DNA of 64,000 nt from Bacillus sp. 1780r2a1 (GTDB taxonomy: Bacteria > Bacillota > Bacilli > Bacillales > Bacillaceae_H). How positions within the stretch are numbered: the stretch's first letter is position 1; each line of letters opens with the position of its first letter. Shown here piece by piece: positions 31,219 through 41,407 of the stretch. Both the position numbers and the translations under genes were made by a program. The notes beneath the pieces are model-generated. The model was not told the origin of the DNA. It saw nothing but the letters and a program-made list of their open reading frames with translations, and did not search any database. The DNA lies in the NCBI GenBank assembly GCA_024134725.1, contig CP099863.1, forward strand, positions 4,027,258 through 4,091,257, given 5' to 3'.

Positions 31219-31662
31219 TTAATCTTGATAAGCCATCACATATACTTGCTCTAAGCTTGGAAGGTTTCGTAGATAAGAGTGATGTTTCAAGCCACCTGGC
31301 AATTCTTCGTAGTGGATTTGCTGAAAATTCATCATAGAAAAAAACTGTACAGATGAAGCCTTATTGGTCACTAAATATAATTGATGCACATCATTTTTTT
31401 TTGCTAGTTGTACAATACTTTTAAATAATAATAAAATGTCCGATCTCATGAGGGAAGGCGAAACAACAAGAGAACGTAATAACCCATGCTCTCCATCTTT
31501 TTCAAATCCAACAGTTGCTAACAGCTCGTCATTCTCATCTTCCATAATAACAAAATGATGAATACTTTCTGCTACACCTTCTGAACTAATACCTGCTTTT
31601 GTTAAGAAAGATTGAATTCGCCCACAATCTTTCACTTCTGCTAACTTTAATTGTTCCTTCAT
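31219..31662 (-). CDS. ywlB: GNAT-family acetyltransferase (YwlB-like)
   Basis: Protein of 147 aa with an acetyltransferase fold: a central strand followed by LRSLVVSPSLMRSDILLLFKSIVQLAKKN, which is a degenerate acetyl-CoA-binding loop, then YLVTNKASSVQFFSMMNFQQI typical of GNAT C-termini. The position beside ywlC matches ywlB of B. subtilis. The substrate is unknown. RBS GAGGTGATGAGAA precedes the ATG. Confidence 0.65.
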   Translation of the reverse strand: MKEQLKLAEVKDCGRIQSFLTKAGISSEGVAESIHHFVIMEDENDELLATVGFEKDGEHGLLRSLVVSPSLMRSDILLLFKSIVQLAKKNDVHQLYLVTNKASSVQFFSMMNFQQIHYEELPGGLKHHSYLRNLPSLEQVYVMAYQD

Positions 31663-31743
31663 TTCTCATCACCTCATTTTAGTTTCTAGTAACAAAACTA
31701 TGAAATATGAGAAACAAATAGAACTATATACTTTTACTTTCTA

Positions 31744-32511
31744 TCATTTGAATAAAGATGAAGCTAGTTCTACAATAAAGAATTTCACTTCTACTTCTTC
31801 TTCTTTTTTCTGTACTTTTTTACTAGACTTCTTCTGCTGCTTTTCTTTTTTCGCTTCTTTTACAGCTACTTCTTGTGCTAAATTTGAAGTCGATGCAACA
31901 AGGTTTGAATGATCAATATGATTAGCATCTACTTTCGCTACTTCTTCAGCGACCGATTCAATCACTTCTTTCTTTTCTACAGGTTGCTCTTCCTCTGGCA
32001 TTGGTGATTGAATAGCTTCACCATTTGAGAAATCCAAAAAGCACATGGGTGGAAATAGTACGCACCACCAGTTTGCTCCTTCACCTTCACCTAAAGTGAT
32101 TAGTACTGCCTCATATTCACCAGCAGGATAAAGAAACTGGCCATATAACTTTGTTGGAAAGCTCACCTTTCCAAAATCAACGTGTATAGACTCATTCATA
32201 CCTTGTTCTTTCATAACTTCCTTAGCAATTGCTTCTAATGCTGGCAAGTTGCTTTTAATAACATCTCTGGCATCATCCACTGACGTAAGCTCTTGTACCC
32301 ACGTAGTGATTTGTGCATTTACTTCATCTCTAATCAATCGCTTTACATGCTGATCTTTCTCACTATCGCTGTTTGCTAGAATACGCAAACGAATCGCTTC
32401 ATCTGGAATTACCATGGGCTCATTAGCTTCGACCTTTTGGTTTGTATATAGAATTTGGATATTTGCTCCAATAATAAGTAAAAGAAAATAAATGATTGCT
32501 TGTTTTTTCAT
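31744..32511 (-). CDS. spoIIR: Stage II sporulation protein R (SpoIIR)
   Basis: Forespore-secreted signal that triggers SpoIIGA to process pro-sigma-E in the mother cell. The 255-aa protein has a signal peptide (about 1-25) and the conserved domain (VIPDEAIRLRILANSDSEKDQ to GANWWCVLFPPMCFLDFSNGEA), then a Lys/Glu-rich tail longer than in B. subtilis. I chose the ATG at 32511 (MKKQAIIYFLLLI). A candidate sigma-F promoter lies just upstream. Confidence 0.93.
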   Translation of the reverse strand: MKKQAIIYFLLLIIGANIQILYTNQKVEANEPMVIPDEAIRLRILANSDSEKDQHVKRLIRDEVNAQITTWVQELTSVDDARDVIKSNLPALEAIAKEVMKEQGMNESIHVDFGKVSFPTKLYGQFLYPAGEYEAVLITLGEGEGANWWCVLFPPMCFLDFSNGEAIQSPMPEEEQPVEKKEVIESVAEEVAKVDANHIDHSNLVASTSNLAQEVAVKEAKKEKQQKKSSKKVQKKEEEVEVKFFIVELASSLFK

Positions 32512-32536
32512 TATGTCCACCATCCCTTCACAAGAC

Positions 32537-32565
32537 AGTATGGACAATCATTTTCTATCCTAAAC
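32537..32565 (-). promoter_or_regulatory. Candidate sigma-F promoter of spoIIR
   Basis: Minus strand: GTTTA (32561-32565), 15-bp spacer, GTCCATACT (32537-32545). The -10 resembles that of spoIIQ in this window. Confidence 0.45.
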
Positions 32566-32591
32566 TAGCAACTTATTAAAATCTATTATTT

Positions 32592-33434
32592 TTATAAAGA
32601 AGCAAATACCATTCGATCTTTTCCGTTGATATCAAAAACAACTTCAACTTTCGCACTGTGAAACTGCTTTTTTAACATATCTGCTACGACATTAGCTTGT
32701 CCAGCCCCTACTTCAAATGCAATAATTCCTTGTTTGTTAATAACAAGCGGGAGCTCTTCCATAAAGCGTCGATAGAAATTCAAACCATCTTGACCACCAA
32801 AAAGAGCTCGATTAGGCTCATAGTCCTTTACAACGGTTGATAACTCATCACTATCAGGAATATAAGGAGGATTAGATACCACAACATCAAACCGTTGAGC
32901 TGTCTCAATAAAAGGCTTTAATAAATCACCATGTACAAATTGAACCTTCGCACCCAAGCATTTAGCATTTTTTTTTGCTACCGCTAAAGATTCTTCTGCA
33001 ATATCAGTGCACGTCATTTCTATTGCTGGAACTTCTAAAGCAAGTGTAACACCAATTGCACCACTACCTGTTCCAATATCAACAGCTTGAATTGGATTAT
33101 GCCCAAACTTTTGTTTCATACGTTCAATTAAACCTAATACAAGCTCTTCCGTTTCGGGACGCGGTATTAGCACTTCCTCATTTACTTGAAACGTCCTTCC
33201 ATAGAACTCTTCCGAACCAATGAGATATTGTACCGGGATACCATCTACATGTTTGTTAACATCATATTGGAATTTTTTTATTGTTACTGCTGGAACTTCT
33301 TCTTGTAATGAAGCAAGTAGGTAAGTTCGAGTCATGCCAAGGTGATGACGCAACAGCATTTCCCCCGCATTTTCATCTCGTTTCGCTTCTTTTAAACAAG
33401 AAGAAGCCCATTTTAGGGCTTCAAAAACTTTCAT
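32592..33434 (-). CDS. prmC: Release-factor glutamine methyltransferase PrmC
   Basis: SAM-dependent enzyme methylating the GGQ glutamine of release factors. The 280-aa protein has an N-terminal helical domain, SAM motif DIGTGSGAIGVTLA, and the catalytic NPPY motif in VVSNPPYIPDSDEL. It begins two bases after the prfA stop, so enzyme and substrate are translationally linked, as in other Bacillus. Confidence 0.95.
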   Translation of the reverse strand: MKVFEALKWASSCLKEAKRDENAGEMLLRHHLGMTRTYLLASLQEEVPAVTIKKFQYDVNKHVDGIPVQYLIGSEEFYGRTFQVNEEVLIPRPETEELVLGLIERMKQKFGHNPIQAVDIGTGSGAIGVTLALEVPAIEMTCTDIAEESLAVAKKNAKCLGAKVQFVHGDLLKPFIETAQRFDVVVSNPPYIPDSDELSTVVKDYEPNRALFGGQDGLNFYRRFMEELPLVINKQGIIAFEVGAGQANVVADMLKKQFHSAKVEVVFDINGKDRMVFASL

Positions 33435-33436
33435 TG

Positions 33437-34504
33437 TTAGTTCGAATCTTCCATTCTTCTCGCTTGATCTTCCATGATTAATGCATCAATGACTTCATCT
33501 AGCTTACCTTCTAGAATTTGATCAAGCTTTTGAATTGTTAAACCAATTCGGTGATCCGTTACACGGTTTTGAGGGAAGTTATACGTACGAATACGCTCTG
33601 AACGATCCCCAGAACCTACTGCTTGCTTACGATTTGCATCGTATTCAGCTTGGGCTTCCTGCTGAAATTTATCATAAACACGCGCACGTAATACTTTCAT
33701 TGCTTTTTCTTTATTCTTAATTTGGGACTTTTCATCTTGACACGACACAACTGTTCCTGTTGGTAAATGAGTTAAACGAACAGCGGACATAGTTGTATTT
33801 ACACTTTGTCCACCTGGTCCACTAGATGCGAACGTATCAACACGAATATCTTTTTCGTGAATCTCTACTTCTACCTCTTCTGCTTCCGGTAAACATGCAA
33901 CGGTTGCTGTTGAAGTATGAATACGTCCACCAGATTCCGTTTCAGGTACACGTTGAACGCGATGTGCGCCGTTTTCAAACTTCATTTTTGAATATGCACC
34001 TTTACCGTTAATCATGAAAATAATTTCTTTATATCCACCAACACCTGTTGTGTTAGCTTCCATTACGTCAATTTTCCAGCCTTGAGTCTCGGCAAAACGG
34101 GAGTACATGCGGTACAGGTTACCAGCAAATAAAGCTGCTTCATCGCCTCCTGCAGCACCACGAATCTCCATAATAACGTTTTTGTCATCATTTGGATCTT
34201 TCGGGATTAACAGAATGCGAAGTTTATCTTCTAATTCTTCTGCCTGTGGCTCTAGCTCTTGAATTTCTTCTTTAACCATTTCACGCATATCCGCATCAAG
34301 TTTTTCTTCAAGCATCGCTTTTGCATCTTGTAGCTGCTCTTTTACTTCTTTATACTCTCGGTAACACGTAACAGTCTCTTGTATATCTGATTGTTCTTTT
34401 GAATACTCTCTTAATTTAGATGGGTCATTTACGATTTCAGGGTCGCTAAGAAGCTCATTCAACTTCTCATAGCGTGCCTCCACGGCTTCTAAACGATCAA
34501 ACAC
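33437..34504 (-). CDS. prfA: Peptide chain release factor 1
   Basis: Terminates translation at UAA and UAG. The GGQ motif is in [24 protein letters not shown], and the anticodon-like region precedes it. I chose the GTG at 34504, five bases after GAGGTGA, giving the family start ([20 protein letters not shown]) and 355 aa; the open frame upstream lacks family similarity. Modified by PrmC from the next gene. Confidence 0.96.
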   Translation of the reverse strand: MFDRLEAVEARYEKLNELLSDPEIVNDPSKLREYSKEQSDIQETVTCYREYKEVKEQLQDAKAMLEEKLDADMREMVKEEIQELEPQAEELEDKLRILLIPKDPNDDKNVIMEIRGAAGGDEAALFAGNLYRMYSRFAETQGWKIDVMEANTTGVGGYKEIIFMINGKGAYSKMKFENGAHRVQRVPETESGGRIHTSTATVACLPEAEEVEVEIHEKDIRVDTFASSGPGGQSVNTTMSAVRLTHLPTGTVVSCQDEKSQIKNKEKAMKVLRARVYDKFQQEAQAEYDANRKQAVGSGDRSERIRTYNFPQNRVTDHRIGLTIQKLDQILEGKLDEVIDALIMEDQARRMEDSN

Positions 34505-34590
34505 GTCATTCACCTCATTTTTTATCCATAACGTTCTAATTATAGTATAGCTCATGGATTCAGTCAAAACAAAGTGAGTCTTAACATGGA

Positions 34591-34977
34591 TTATGGCTTG
34601 ACGTTTACATGAAATTGAAGTCTAGGCAAACCCTCATAGAAAGCCTCATTGAGATTTTTTATAATCTTTTTCTTCTCGTGAACGTTATATTCTTTTCCAA
34701 CATAGACCGTCACCCAAGCATCTTTTCCACTGATAACAATATTTCCAGGCTTATAGGGAGTTTTAACGTTAATAATTTCCTCAATCTTAGCTGCATCATC
34801 TTTTACTGCAGTTTGTTTATTCGTTGTATTTAAAAAATTAGGGTTTTGATCCGTAAATTCTTCATAATTTTCAAGCTCAGCCCGCTCTTTTTTTGATTGA
34901 GCTTCTTGAGAATTGTTTCCTTGATTACATGCGGTTACAAGAAAAGCTGTAAACAGTATTATGATTAAGTGTTTCAT
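34591..34977 (-). CDS. Small lipoprotein, possibly YhcN/YlaJ-like
   Basis: Lipoprotein of 128 aa with signal [17 protein letters not shown] (lipidated Cys17) and Gln/Lys/Glu-rich linker, then a small domain with alternating hydrophobics ([27 protein letters not shown]). That domain vaguely resembles the sporulation lipoprotein YhcN/YlaJ family, but I am not sure. GGAGGGTGATAGT precedes the ATG. In B. subtilis this position between prfA and tdk holds other genes (ywkD, racA, malic enzyme), so the neighbourhood differs here. Confidence 0.7.
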   Translation of the reverse strand: MKHLIIILFTAFLVTACNQGNNSQEAQSKKERAELENYEEFTDQNPNFLNTTNKQTAVKDDAAKIEEIINVKTPYKPGNIVISGKDAWVTVYVGKEYNVHEKKKIIKNLNEAFYEGLPRLQFHVNVKP

Positions 34978-35036
34978 ACTATCACCCTCCTATCTTGTTA
35001 GCTTTCCGCATTCCTCTCTTTTCATCCAATTCCATA

Positions 35037-35069
35037 AAAAAAAGCAAGGCCGTTTGGCCTTGCTTTTTT
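35037..35069 (-). terminator. Terminator of tdk
   Basis: AAGCAAGGCC pairs with GGCCTTGCTT, followed by TTTTTT on the minus strand. Confidence 0.88.
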
Positions 35070-35682
35070 ACTTTGTTAACTCTTGAAAGTTACTTGCTGT
35101 TTTTGAACTTTTCACCACATGACAATGACGGCAGCGAGGTTCGTAAGATTCTGATGCACCCACTAATATAATGGGATCATCATAAGAAGCTGGCTCTCCA
35201 TTAATTAAGCGTTGAGTACGACTTGCTGGAGATCCACATGATGCACAAACAGCTTGCAATTTTGTAACTGATTCAGCTATTGCCATCAGCTGAGGTACAT
35301 GTCCAAAAGGCTCACCACGAAAGTCTTGATCAAGTCCTGCTACAATGACACGAAACCCTTTATCTGCAAGAGCTTGTACAACTTCAACAATTTGATTATC
35401 AAAGAATTGAATCTCATCGATTGCCACTACGTCTGTTTCAGCGCTAACCTTATCTAAAATATCGGTAGAGATGGATATTGGATGCGCAATAACTGATGTT
35501 CCATTATGTGACACAACTGCTTCTTCACTGTATCGATCATCAATTGCAGGTTTAAATACCTGCACATTTTGTTTAGCAAACTGCGTGCGACGAACACGAC
35601 GAATTAACTCTTCTGATTTCCCTGAGAACATACTTCCACAAATTACTTCAATCCAACCGCTTTGTTTCATTACGTACACCAT
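35068..35682 (-). CDS. tdk: Thymidine kinase
   Basis: Type II thymidine kinase of 204 aa, phosphorylating thymidine to dTMP for salvage. P-loop [11 protein letters not shown] is near residue 16, DEIQFF near 95, lasso-domain zinc ligands in CASCGSP and CRHCH, and the nucleoside-binding [29 protein letters not shown]. Single gene with its own terminator; GGGAGA lies upstream of the ATG. Confidence 0.95.
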   Translation of the reverse strand: MVYVMKQSGWIEVICGSMFSGKSEELIRRVRRTQFAKQNVQVFKPAIDDRYSEEAVVSHNGTSVIAHPISISTDILDKVSAETDVVAIDEIQFFDNQIVEVVQALADKGFRVIVAGLDQDFRGEPFGHVPQLMAIAESVTKLQAVCASCGSPASRTQRLINGEPASYDDPIILVGASESYEPRCRHCHVVKSSKTASNFQELTK

Positions 35683-35825
35683 GCGGGACTCTCCCTTCCT
35701 ATCACTCCATTATGAGCGAACCGCTACTAACTTTATCTAGTCTACCTTTAATTATGTAGAACATGTATATAGAAAAGATTTCTTCACCTACAATGGAAAT
35801 CTTTAACTTTTTTCCTATTTTAAGA

Positions 35826-35863
35826 AGTAAAAAAACAGGCAAGAGATAAGCCACTTGCCTGTT
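35826..35863 (-). terminator. Terminator of rpmE
   Basis: AAACAGGCAAG pairs with CTTGCCTGTTT, followed by TTTTT on the minus strand. Confidence 0.88.
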
Positions 35864-35880
35864 TGCTTCGACAATCTTGA

Positions 35881-36081
35881 TTATTTAAGACCGTATTTTT
35901 TGTTGAAACGATCAACACGGCCACCAGCTTCAGCGAATTTTTGACGGCCCGTATAGAATGGGTGACATTGTGAACAAGTCTCAACGCGCATCTCTTCTTT
36001 TACAGAACCAGTTTCAAACTCATTACCACAGCTGCATTTCACCATGATTTTGTTGTACTTTGGATGAATTCCTGTTTTCAT
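35881..36081 (-). CDS. rpmE: 50S ribosomal protein L31 (zinc-binding form)
   Basis: Ribosomal protein of 66 aa. It is the C+ type with zinc ligands in KCSCGNEF and [10 protein letters not shown], so a zinc-free paralogue would be expected elsewhere. I chose the ATG at 36081 ([11 protein letters not shown]); the in-frame ATG three codons upstream is directly against AAGGAG. The long leader carries a conserved-looking stem, a candidate L31 autoregulatory element. Confidence 0.96.
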   Translation of the reverse strand: MKTGIHPKYNKIMVKCSCGNEFETGSVKEEMRVETCSQCHPFYTGRQKFAEAGGRVDRFNKKYGLK

Positions 36082-36126
36082 TCTTTTCATCTCCTTCCGC
36101 CCTGAATCATTCTGAAACAGAGTTTA

Positions 36127-36175
36127 TTGATAAGAAAAATGATGAGCATAATTGCAACATCGTGTATCTTATCAA
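36127..36175 (-). ncRNA. Candidate L31 leader structure
   Basis: In the rpmE 5' UTR, TTGATAAGA pairs with TCTTATCAA as a 9-bp outer stem, enclosing a GATG/CATC inner stem. An L31-Firmicutes leader motif is described in the literature; identity to it is not tested here. Confidence 0.4.
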
Positions 36176-36188
36176 CACACATGATGAA

Positions 36189-36217
36189 ATTATAACAAGG
36201 GTTGTTTCGTTTTGCAA
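36189..36217 (-). promoter_or_regulatory. Sigma-A promoter of rpmE
   Basis: Minus strand: TTGCAA (36212-36217), 17-bp spacer, perfect TATAAT (36189-36194). Predicted leader is about 100 nt. Confidence 0.75.
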
Positions 36218-36297
36218 CCACCTATTCAAAACATCTTTTTTCCATCAACTAACACTTCATTTAAAACTTATATAAAATTAATTTGGTCTGTTTTCTT

Positions 36298-37572
36298 TTA
36301 TCTTTTATTAGCTAATAAAGCTTTCTTCTCTTCAGTCAATAAAGCAAAAAATTCTTCATTTGACTTGGTTTGACGAAGACGCTTTAAGAACTTTTCAGCA
36401 AAATCAGGTGCATCAGCCATCGACTTACGAATAGCCCATAGATGATCAAGCTGCTCTTTTGGAATAAGAAGCTCTTCTTTACGTGTACCTGAACGACGAA
36501 TATCAATTGCTGGGAAAATACGTTTTTCAGCAAGTGAGCGATCAAGGTGAAGCTCCATATTTCCAGTTCCTTTAAACTCTTCGTAAATTACGTCGTCCAT
36601 ACGAGAGCCTGTATCAATTAAAGCTGTTGCAAGAATGGTCAAGCTTCCACCATCTTCAATGTTTCTAGCCGCACCAAAGAATCGTTTTGGACGATGGAAA
36701 GCTGCTGGGTCAATACCACCTGACAACGTTCGTCCACTTGGCGGAATAACGAGGTTATAAGCACGAGCTAGACGAGTAATACTATCCATTAAGATGACAA
36801 CGTCTTTTTTATGCTCTACTAGTCTCATTGCACGTTCCAGTACAAGCTCTGCGACTTTAATATGATTTTCTGGCACCTCATCAAACGTTGAGCTGACGAC
36901 ATCTCCATCAACAGATCGTTCAATATCTGTTACTTCTTCAGGGCGCTCGTCAATTAAGAGAACAATAAGCTCTGCTTCTGGGTGATTTGTTGTAATGCTG
37001 TTGGCAATTTCTTTTAAAAGCATTGTTTTACCAGCCTTAGGTGGCGCAACAATTAATCCCCTTTGGCCAAAACCAATTGGTGAAATGAGATCAATAATTC
37101 GGGTTGAGAAACTTCTAGGTTGTGTTTCTAGACGCATTTGCTCATTTGGATAAATAGGTGTTAGGGCCGGGAAATGCACGCGCTCTTTTGATGTCTCTGG
37201 ATCTTCGCCATTAACTGCTTCTACGTGTAACAAGCCATAGTAACGCTCGTTTTCTTTAGGGGGACGAACCTTACCAGATACTTTATCTCCGTTTCTTAAA
37301 TCAAAACGTCGAATCTGAGAGGCAGAAATATAGATATCCTCAGAACTTGGAGAATAGTTGATTGGTCTTAAAAAACCAAACCCTTCCGATTGAATAATTT
37401 CAAGGACACCTTCCATGAAAAGCAGACCGTCTTGTTCTGCCTGTGCTTTTAAAATTGCAAAAACAAGCTCTTTTTTCGTTAGCTTGCTATAATAAGAAAC
37501 TTTATATGCTTTCGCATGTTCATATAGCTCTTTTAATTTCATATTTTCTAAACTGGATAATGTTAAGTTCAT
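36298..37572 (-). CDS. rho: Transcription termination factor Rho
   Basis: Hexameric RNA-dependent ATPase of 424 aa. The N-terminal SAP-like helix bundle ([19 protein letters not shown]), RNA-binding cold-shock domain ([20 protein letters not shown]), Walker A ([12 protein letters not shown]) and Walker B ([14 protein letters not shown]), and the arginine-rich [16 protein letters not shown] block are all present. Preceded by an unusually long gene-free leader, in keeping with the autoregulation known in B. subtilis. Confidence 0.96.
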   Translation of the reverse strand: MNLTLSSLENMKLKELYEHAKAYKVSYYSKLTKKELVFAILKAQAEQDGLLFMEGVLEIIQSEGFGFLRPINYSPSSEDIYISASQIRRFDLRNGDKVSGKVRPPKENERYYGLLHVEAVNGEDPETSKERVHFPALTPIYPNEQMRLETQPRSFSTRIIDLISPIGFGQRGLIVAPPKAGKTMLLKEIANSITTNHPEAELIVLLIDERPEEVTDIERSVDGDVVSSTFDEVPENHIKVAELVLERAMRLVEHKKDVVILMDSITRLARAYNLVIPPSGRTLSGGIDPAAFHRPKRFFGAARNIEDGGSLTILATALIDTGSRMDDVIYEEFKGTGNMELHLDRSLAEKRIFPAIDIRRSGTRKEELLIPKEQLDHLWAIRKSMADAPDFAEKFLKRLRQTKSNEEFFALLTEEKKALLANKR

Positions 37573-37872
37573 TAGGACACCACGCTTTTAATGAATAATT
37601 TTTGAGTTTCCTTCCATATTAAGTTACTATCTAGCAGAAAATGATACGGTCGGAACAGTGTGTTAAAGATGGAGAAGGTAATCTAGAAGTATACATAAGT
37701 AGAATCAATTATAATTATACACTTATTAGAAGAAAAAACAGGTTACTTTCATAACGAAGTGGCCAAAACCACGAATTGTTTGATGTAGCAACTTATATTC
37801 TAACCTTTTTCTATCTTTTTAATCAATCTTTTTTTGACGCATAACGGTCAAATCCAAAAAACACGTTATAGT

Positions 37873-37901
37873 TTAATAGCTTCGACTGAAAACCTTTTCA
37901 A
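37873..37901 (-). promoter_or_regulatory. Candidate rho promoter
   Basis: Minus strand: TTGAAA (37896-37901), 17-bp spacer, TATTAA (37873-37878). It predicts a leader of about 290 nt. A weaker alternative, TTGATT-N18-TAGAAT, lies closer to the gene. Confidence 0.45.
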
Positions 37902-37966
37902 TTCATATTAAATAAGAAATGATAGGTACAAATGCATTGCACACACCAATTTATTATTTATAACGA

Positions 37967-37998
37967 ATAATCAGTGAGGGATTTCCCTCACTGATTTT
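37967..37998 (-). terminator. Terminator downstream of murZ
   Basis: AATCAGTGAGGGA pairs with TCCCTCACTGATT around a short loop; T-rich flank on the plus side and AT-rich flank on the minus side, so it could work both ways. Confidence 0.7.
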
Positions 37999-38065
37999 CA
38001 ACTTACTCTATTATAGACCAAATTTGCATAATGTCTAGTAGCTGACCTGATGAGAAAAACTATGA

Positions 38066-39352
38066 TTAAGAATTTTGAAATTGCTCAATTTCTTCCTCAG
38101 TCATTTCTTCTCGCCAAATCATTGCACCTAGAGTTGATAACTTGTCCACTAAGTGACTATATCCACGATCAATATGCTCTAATCCAGTAACTTCAGTAAT
38201 TCCTTTAGCCATTAAACCAGCTGTCACTAAAGCGGCTCCTGCGCGTAAGTCTGAAGCTTTAACACGTGCACCTTGCAACTGTACAGGGCCATTAATAATT
38301 GCAGAGCGACCTTCTACTTTTACGGAAGCATTCATTCGTCTTAGTTCATCAATGTGTTTAAAACGAGCACCATAAATTGTATCTGTTACTACGCTTGTAC
38401 CAGATGCTTTTGTCAATAAAGTAGTAAACGGTTGTTGCAAATCTGTTGGGAATCCTGGATACACTAATGTTTTAATGTCTACAGGCTTTAATAATTCTCT
38501 TGTAGCCACCAAAATTTGGTCCGAACTTGTTTCAATATGAATGCCCATTTCTCTCATTTTAGCAGTCAAGGATTCCAAGTGCTGCGGAATTACATTATCC
38601 ACAATCACTTCTTTTCCCATGCTAGCACCCATTACCATATAAGTACCGGCCTCAATACGATCTGGAATAATTGAATGACGGCAGCCGTGTAAAGTATCTA
38701 CACCATCAATCCTAATAACGTCTGTTCCCGCACCTTTAATTTTTGCTCCCATACTTGTTAATAGTGTTGCAACATCAATAATCTCAGGCTCTTTAGCTGC
38801 ATTTTCAATAACAGTACGTCCCTTTGCTCTGACAGCAGCTAGCATGATATTTATAGTTGCACCGACACTTACTACGTCTAAATAAATTCGAGCTCCTTTT
38901 AGTTCTTCAGCACGTAAATAAATAGCTCCTTGTTCATTTGTAACAGTCGCACCTAGCGCCTCAAAACCTTTGATATGCTGGTCGATTGGGCGAGGTCCTA
39001 AATAACAACCGCCAGGAAGACCAACAACCGCTTTTTTAAAGCGTCCTAACATTGCTCCCATTAAATAATAAGAAGCGCGCAGTTTTTTTACCTTTCCACT
39101 CGGTAAAGGCATTGCCGTCATATGAGTCGGGTTTACCGTTAATTCTTCATTATCACTTGTGACACTGCCACCAATTTCTTCAATTAAATCACTCAGCAAT
39201 TCAACATCTGATATACGAGGTAACCCCTCTATTGTAACAGGTGACTCCGCTAAAATTGTAGCTGGAATCAGTGCCACAGCGCTATTTTTAGCACCGCTTA
39301 CACGAACTGTTCCACTTAGAGTAAAGCCACCTTGTATTTTCAGCTTTTCCAT
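38066..39352 (-). CDS. murZ: UDP-N-acetylglucosamine 1-carboxyvinyltransferase MurZ (MurAB)
   Basis: Second MurA paralogue, 428 aa, same enolpyruvyl transfer as MurAA. Catalytic Cys116 is in [18 protein letters not shown], so the enzyme should be active and fosfomycin-sensitive. The location between tal and rho identifies it as MurZ/MurAB. AAGGGAG precedes the ATG. An isolated DnaA-box-like 9-mer occurs inside the gene and is probably chance. Confidence 0.95.
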   Translation of the reverse strand: MEKLKIQGGFTLSGTVRVSGAKNSAVALIPATILAESPVTIEGLPRISDVELLSDLIEEIGGSVTSDNEELTVNPTHMTAMPLPSGKVKKLRASYYLMGAMLGRFKKAVVGLPGGCYLGPRPIDQHIKGFEALGATVTNEQGAIYLRAEELKGARIYLDVVSVGATINIMLAAVRAKGRTVIENAAKEPEIIDVATLLTSMGAKIKGAGTDVIRIDGVDTLHGCRHSIIPDRIEAGTYMVMGASMGKEVIVDNVIPQHLESLTAKMREMGIHIETSSDQILVATRELLKPVDIKTLVYPGFPTDLQQPFTTLLTKASGTSVVTDTIYGARFKHIDELRRMNASVKVEGRSAIINGPVQLQGARVKASDLRAGAALVTAGLMAKGITEVTGLEHIDRGYSHLVDKLSTLGAMIWREEMTEEEIEQFQNS

Positions 39353-39503
39353 TTATAGCTCCCTTCCAGCGAAAGAAAGTTTTCCACTCTGTAGTTAAGG
39401 AAAAAATTGGAACTACCACTATGTAGACTACTTGTATTTTTCCTCTTATCTACTAGTGTACACGAAAATCCAAAAATCATGTATAATTTCGACAATTTTA
39501 AAG

Positions 39504-39543
39504 AAAATATGGCATTTACTCAGTTTATTCGTAAATGCCATAT
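39504..39543 (-). terminator. Terminator of tal
   Basis: ATATGGCATTTAC pairs with GTAAATGCCATAT, followed by TTTTC on the minus strand. Confidence 0.85.
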
Positions 39544-39556
39544 CATCTTATCTACA

Positions 39557-40201
39557 TTATTTTTGTCGTGTTTCCCAATCTGATAGAAACTGTTCTATTC
39601 CTGCTTCTGTTAAAGGGTGCTTAAAAAGTTGCATAATAACCTTGTAAGGAATTGTTGCAATATGAGCTCCTTGCTTAGCAGCTTCCGTTACATGCATTGG
39701 GTGACGAATGGAAGCAGCAATGATTTCAGTTGGAATATCGTGAATAGCAAAAATCTCTGCAATATCTGAAATTAAGTTCATACCATTAAATCCGATATCA
39801 TCAAGGCGTCCTAAAAATGGCGAAACATATGTAGCTCCAGCTCTTGCAGCTAACAATGCTTGGTTAGCAGAAAAAATAAGCGTTACGTTGGTTTTAATTC
39901 CAAGACTAGTGAATTCGTTTACTGCTTTTAGGCCGTCTGGAGTCATTGGCACTTTAATCGTAATATTTGGCGCAATGGCTGCCAACTCTTTACCTTCTCG
40001 TATCATTCCTTCTGCATCTAAAGAAATGACCTCGGCACTTACTGACCCTTCAACCAGCTCCGTAATCTCTCGAAGGCGGTCTTCAAATGTAATATTCTCT
40101 TTTGCTACCAAACTTGGATTCGTTGTAACACCAGCAACTACACCTAATGAATACGCTTCCTTTATTTCTGATAAGTTAGCTGTATCAATAAAAAATTTCA
40201 C
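39557..40201 (-). CDS. tal: Transaldolase (short, FSA/TalC type)
   Basis: Short transaldolase of 214 aa (ywjH in B. subtilis), transferring dihydroxyacetone units in the pentose phosphate pathway. The Schiff-base Lys83 is in NITIKVPMT, with [13 protein letters not shown] at the N-terminus and [17 protein letters not shown] in the middle. The start is GTG after AAGGGG. It follows fbaA by 123 bp with a terminator between. It could be fructose-6-phosphate aldolase; sequence alone does not settle this. Confidence 0.9.
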   Translation of the reverse strand: MKFFIDTANLSEIKEAYSLGVVAGVTTNPSLVAKENITFEDRLREITELVEGSVSAEVISLDAEGMIREGKELAAIAPNITIKVPMTPDGLKAVNEFTSLGIKTNVTLIFSANQALLAARAGATYVSPFLGRLDDIGFNGMNLISDIAEIFAIHDIPTEIIAASIRHPMHVTEAAKQGAHIATIPYKVIMQLFKHPLTEAGIEQFLSDWETRQK

Positions 40202-40242
40202 CTGTCCCCATCCCCTTTTTTCTTAATTATATGAAAATTATA

Positions 40243-40286
40243 ATTAAAACAAAGCCGCCTTACAACTATTGAGCAAGGCGGCTTTG
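40243..40286 (-). terminator. Terminator of fbaA
   Basis: AAAGCCGCCTT pairs with AAGGCGGCTTT, followed by GTTTTAATT on the minus strand. Confidence 0.82.
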
Positions 40287-40324
40287 CACCATCTCATCAT
40301 TAATCACTTAATGCGGAATGGTAA

Positions 40325-41182
40325 TTATGCTTTGTTTGAAGAACCAAACTCACGCATTTTCCCTTGAACTGTCGCTTGAATTGCATCGCGAGCTGGTCCT
40401 AAGTATTTACGTGGGTCATATTGCTCAGGTTGTGCAGCTAGTACTTCGCGTACAGCTTTAGCTGAAGCAATTTGGTTTTCTGTATTTACGTTAATTTTAG
40501 CAGTTCCTAAAGAAACAGCTTTTTGAATATCTTTTGTTGGGATACCAGTACCACCGTGTAATACTAATGGTAAACCAGTAATTTGACCGATTTCTTCCAT
40601 TTCAGCAAAACCTAAGTTTGGCTCACCTTTGTAAGGACCGTGAACTGAACCTAATGCTGGAGCAAGACAATCGATACCTGTACGTTTAACAAGCTCTTCA
40701 CACTCTTTTGCATCAGCGTAGATAACGCCATCAGCGATTACGTCATCTTCTTGTCCACCAACAGTTCCTAACTCAGCTTCTACAGATACACCGTGGAAGT
40801 GTGCTAATTCAACTACTTGAGCAGTAGTTGCAATGTTTTCTTCGAATGGGTGGTGAGAAGCATCGATCATTACAGAAGTGAATCCTGCATGAATTGCTTT
40901 TGCACATGATTCAAAGCTTGAACCATGGTCTAAGTGAATTGCAACTGGCACTGTTACATTGTAGTCTTCGATTAAACCTTTAACCATTGATACTACAGTT
41001 TTGAAACCGCCCATGTAACGTGCTGCACCTTCAGATACACCTAGGATAACTGGAGAGTTTTCTTCTTGAGCTGCTTTTAAGATAGCTTGAGTGAACTCTA
41101 AGTTGTTTAGGTTAAATTGGCCTACTGCGTAGCCTTCCTCTTTTGCTTTAATAAGCATGTCTTTCATTGATACTAAAGGCAT
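40325..41182 (-). CDS. fbaA: Class II fructose-bisphosphate aldolase
   Basis: Zinc-dependent aldolase of 285 aa for glycolysis and gluconeogenesis. The metal and catalytic segments are [37 protein letters not shown] and [12 protein letters not shown] strong GGAGG lies upstream. The 220-bp gap to spo0F holds no further gene. Since glpX is missing nearby, aldolase in the gluconeogenic direction must rely on a different FBPase elsewhere. Confidence 0.96.
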   Translation of the reverse strand: MPLVSMKDMLIKAKEEGYAVGQFNLNNLEFTQAILKAAQEENSPVILGVSEGAARYMGGFKTVVSMVKGLIEDYNVTVPVAIHLDHGSSFESCAKAIHAGFTSVMIDASHHPFEENIATTAQVVELAHFHGVSVEAELGTVGGQEDDVIADGVIYADAKECEELVKRTGIDCLAPALGSVHGPYKGEPNLGFAEMEEIGQITGLPLVLHGGTGIPTKDIQKAVSLGTAKINVNTENQIASAKAVREVLAAQPEQYDPRKYLGPARDAIQATVQGKMREFGSSNKA

Positions 41183-41407
41183 GTTGAAATCCTCCTTAAT
41201 AATCTATGTGAGTTAGATACTAACCAAAAGCCTACCTAAAGTAGTATGCTCTTGAATCTGACATTCCATGTAGAAATGCGGTGTATCTGCACACAATATG
41301 TTGTCGAATGATTAATACAGTAATTAGGATACCAACTTAAAAACAAAACAGCAAGATTTTTAGGTTAATATTAAAAATTTCTTAGAAACACGCTTGTTTG
41401 TAAGCAC

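Larger units (their letters stand above)
37573..38065. other. Gene-free interval between murZ and rho (glpX position)
   Basis: 493 bp hold no credible gene. From left to right: the rho leader (AT-rich), a candidate rho promoter (37873-37901) and the murZ terminator (37967-37998). In B. subtilis glpX (class II fructose-1,6-bisphosphatase) sits here between murZ and rho; I see no GlpX-like reading frame or fragment. Confidence 0.7.

Noticed and set aside
38595-38603. Perfect DnaA box inside murZ
   Set aside because: Isolated and within coding sequence, with no neighbouring boxes; one chance copy is expected.
41302-41308. Spo0A box TGTCGAA between spo0F and fbaA
   Set aside because: Other TGTCGAA copies occur at 10576-10582 and 39488-39494, about what chance predicts for a 7-mer in 64 kb. 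None is paired or placed at a clear promoter.
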